DNA of 6,366 nucleotides from positions 1 through 6,366 of the forward strand of contig QHNF01000180.1 of the NCBI GenBank assembly GCA_003218345.1, given 5' to 3'. Below, piece after piece: positions 5,526 to 6,366 of the stretch (position 1 is the first letter of the stretch; each line of letters starts with the position of its first letter). The translations under genes were made by a program, and so were the position numbers. Source of the stretch: Verrucomicrobiota bacterium. GTDB lineage: Bacteria; Verrucomicrobiota; Verrucomicrobiia; Chthoniobacterales; UBA10450. A model generated the notes under the pieces. That model had not been told where the DNA came from. It did not search any database and worked only from the letters and a program-made list of their open reading frames with translations.

Positions 5526-6366
5526 TCAGGCATTTTCAGCTGCGTATTCCTGGCATTTTTTTAAATCGAGTTTGCCGGAGGCGAGGACCGGAATTGAATC
5601 GACGCGCTGGACGCGTTTGGGAACCCACAGGTTTGGAACACCTGCTTCGTGAAGTTTTTTGCGCAGCTCCGCGAGATCGATATCTACGGCACTGAGCAGA
5701 ACAAGCGCTTCGCCTTTGGCTTCGTCTTGGACTCCCATGATGGCAATCGGGCGCTCATCTCTTCCGCACAAATCGAAGAGATCGACAATTTTGCTTTCGA
5801 TCGTTTCGTGCGGCACCATTTCGCCACCAATCTTCGAAAAACGCGAAAGCCGCCCTTCGATGTAAAGAAAGCCGTCCTCGTCGAACCGCCCGAGATCGCC
5901 GGTCTTTAGCCAGCCGTCTTGCAGCACATCGGCTGTGCGTTCCGGATCGTGCAGATAACCTTCAAAAATATTTACTCCTCGCAGCCAAAGCATTCCAGTT
6001 TCGTGCAGTGAAAGTTTACGGTCCGTTTCCGGTTCGCGAATTTCCGCGGCGATCCCCGGCGCCATTTTGCCAACTGATCCAAGACGACTCGATAGTTGCA
6101 CGTGTTCGCCCGGTTTGGTCGGTTGCGGCTCCGGCAGGTTCACGCTTACCACCGGCGAAGTTTCGGTCAGACCGTAGCCTTCAAATACTCTCTGCTTAAA
6201 GCGTTCCTCGAAGTTTTTAGCGAGATCGAGTGGCAGTTTTTCCGCCCCGGTGATGACCAGACGCAAGCTGCGGAGCTTGTCCGGTTCGGCTTTGCGCAAG
6301 TAACCGCGCAGAAAAGTGGGCGTCGCCAGCAAGAGCGTTAGCTTATATCGTTCGATCAACGCTGCG
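5526..6366 (-). CDS. Aas-like acyl-[ACP]/acyl-CoA ligase, C-terminal part (AMP-binding superfamily), 5' end beyond window
   Basis: 279 residues are visible and the frame runs off the right edge; the TTG at 6359 is just an internal codon. ANL adenylating enzyme: LLLATPTFLRGYLR, VITGAEKLP, EGYGLTETSPVVSVN (core A5, about 6138-6182), TGMLWLRGVNIFEGYL, KTGDLGRFDEDGFLYIEGR (A7/A8, about 5850-5906), then the hinge and small C-terminal domain with PVLASGKLDLKK carrying the A10 catalytic Lys (about 5556-5588). FLRGYLR, GRLSRFSKIGGEMVPHETIE and LWVPKRV are typical of the ligase domain of Aas (2-acylglycerophosphoethanolamine acyltransferase/acyl-ACP synthetase), which activates fatty acids for reacylating lysophospholipids at the inner membrane. 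In Aas this domain is fused behind a PlsC acyltransferase and sometimes a transporter; whether that holds here lies outside the window. It converges with the hydrolase gene, 31 bases apart, with no visible terminator hairpin between. Confidence 0.9.
   Translation of the reverse strand, partial: AALIERYKLTLLLATPTFLRGYLRKAEPDKLRSLRLVITGAEKLPLDLAKNFEERFKQRVFEGYGLTETSPVVSVNLPEPQPTKPGEHVQLSSRLGSVGKMAPGIAAEIREPETDRKLSLHETGMLWLRGVNIFEGYLHDPERTADVLQDGWLKTGDLGRFDEDGFLYIEGRLSRFSKIGGEMVPHETIESKIVDLFDLCGRDERPIAIMGVQDEAKGEALVLLSAVDIDLAELRKKLHEAGVPNLWVPKRVQRVDSIPVLASGKLDLKKCQEYAAENA

Overview
The window is 6.4 kb of ordinary-looking bacterial chromosome with seven protein-coding loci and no RNA gene, CRISPR array, insertion sequence or phage module. 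Several features point to an uncultured Verrucomicrobiota-type genome, possibly a soil Chthoniobacterales/Spartobacteria-like lineage: GTG starts, mostly absent Shine-Dalgarno motifs, intermediate base composition, many small secreted proteins and an Aas-type acyl-ACP ligase. This placement is inference from style and protein flavour, not from a marker gene.

Left half, all on the minus strand. Read in the direction of transcription, the order is: a secreted DUF1579-family gene broken by a one-base frameshift (3357 to 2720); a YCII-domain small protein (2646 to 2350); an acyltransferase-3 family integral membrane protein that overlaps it by four bases (2353 to 1112); and, after an 89-base gap, a zinc-free medium-chain quinone-oxidoreductase-like protein with a convincing signal peptide (1022 to the left edge, 3' end missing).

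Right half. A 131-base divergent spacer separates the DUF1579 locus from a plus-strand pair: a two-helix DUF697 (YcjF-like) membrane protein (3489-4511), then an exported alpha/beta hydrolase with an intact Ser-Asp-His triad (4568-5494). Thirty-one bases further on, converging from the right edge, lies the C-terminal part of an Aas-like acyl-[ACP]/acyl-CoA ligase (5526-6366, 5' end missing).

The genes do not form a recognisable pathway. Only the YCII/acyltransferase pair (overlapping stop and start) and perhaps the DUF697/hydrolase pair look like transcription units. Two loci touch acyl chemistry (acyltransferase-3 and Aas-like ligase), but they are far apart and on different units. I found no evidence for a new defence, mobile or biosynthetic system. 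The best second-look items are the DUF1579 frameshift and the signal peptide on a nicotinamide-dependent oxidoreductase.
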